Of a DNA stretch of 5,379 nucleotides, positions 5,237-5,379 are shown in pieces. The notes under the pieces were generated by a model, which worked only from the letters and a program-made list of their open reading frames with translations, had not been told where the DNA came from and ran no database searches. Positions within the stretch are counted from its first letter, which is position 1; every line of letters begins with the position of its first letter. This DNA is from Oscillospiraceae bacterium (lineage in GTDB: Bacteria > Bacillota > Clostridia > Oscillospirales > Ruminococcaceae), in the NCBI GenBank assembly GCA_019416775.1, contig DXWR01000234.1, forward strand, positions 1 through 5,379, written 5' to 3'. The position numbers and the translations under genes are program-made.

Positions 5237-5379
5237 CTGTCCTCGAGAGAGGGAAGCGAAATGGATCTTGAAAATTAAACAATGGAAAGGTAAAGTACGC
5301 AAGAAGAATTGACTCTGTTAATTTTTCAGGTGAACAATACAGACAGTAAGAACGACAGTCAGTAGACGAAGCTAGGTTC
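5236..5379 (+). other. Leader of a probable rRNA operon (16S lies beyond the window edge)
   Basis: The transcript from P2 contains GATCTTGAAAATTAAACA (5264-5281), which resembles the antitermination-type motif (TCTTTGAAAACTAAACA) in Firmicutes rRNA leaders and spacers. No open frame with a ribosome binding site is present and no part of 16S is reached. A second CTCTGTTAA (5313-5321) slightly resembles the boxA of other bacteria. GACAGT occurs twice near the end (5342-5347, 5354-5359). The rRNA identity rests on promoter layout and this motif; a tRNA operon is the main alternative. Confidence 0.7.

Noticed and set aside
5261..5278. A five-codon frame (MDLEN) after a GGAAG in the rRNA leader.
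   Set aside because: It overlaps the conserved leader motif, which explains the sequence better, and a peptide this short has no support.
5309..5338. A possible third promoter, TTGACT with AACAAT 18 bases downstream.
   Set aside because: The -10 lacks its first T, the spacing is less favourable, there is no extended -10 or A-tract, and it lies inside the leader.

Overview
The window looks like part of the chromosome of a spore-forming, moderately GC-rich member of the Clostridia, probably near the Oscillospiraceae. The grounds are purine-rich Shine-Dalgarno sequences (AGGAGG before gpmI, AAAGGGAGGA before sleB), a TTG start, a cofactor-independent phosphoglycerate mutase, a SleB-type spore-cortex hydrolase, and rRNA-style promoters of Firmicutes form. 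The family-level placement is inference from general style, not from a marker gene: no 16S sequence lies inside the window.

Layout. Positions 42-4002 carry three lower-glycolysis genes on the + strand: pgk (phosphoglycerate kinase), tpiA (triosephosphate isomerase) and gpmI (Mn-dependent phosphoglycerate mutase). All three are full length with intact catalytic residues. The gaps between them are long for an operon (186 and 232 nt) and rich in RNA hairpins, so the genes may be co-transcribed with attenuation or processing between them. A strong two-hairpin terminator closes the cluster at about 4018-4076. The gene before pgk (often gap) and an eno gene are not in the window.

Positions 4283-4963 carry a convergent minus-strand gene for a compact, membrane-anchored SleB-like spore cortex-lytic enzyme, ended by its own two-hairpin terminator at 4266-4201. 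The two facing terminators look like diverged copies of one bipartite element, with paired changes that preserve both stems.

Positions 5090-5379 hold a tandem pair of strong, closely matching promoters (TTGACA-N17-TAAACT and TTGACA-N17-TAAAAT, each with a TGG extended -10 and an A6 tract four bases upstream of the -35). They are followed by a leader with the GATCTTGAAAATTAAACA-type motif typical of Firmicutes rRNA leaders. This is very likely the start of an rRNA operon whose 16S gene begins just past the right edge.

How the genes fit together. Pgk, TpiA and GpmI catalyse successive or adjacent steps of lower glycolysis. In Bacillus spores the Mn- and pH-sensitive mutase controls use of the stored 3-phosphoglycerate, and SleB degrades the cortex at germination, so gpmI and sleB may both matter when spores wake. 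That link is inference. I see no clearly new gene system here; the most interesting material is non-coding (paired terminators, duplicated promoters, structured gaps).
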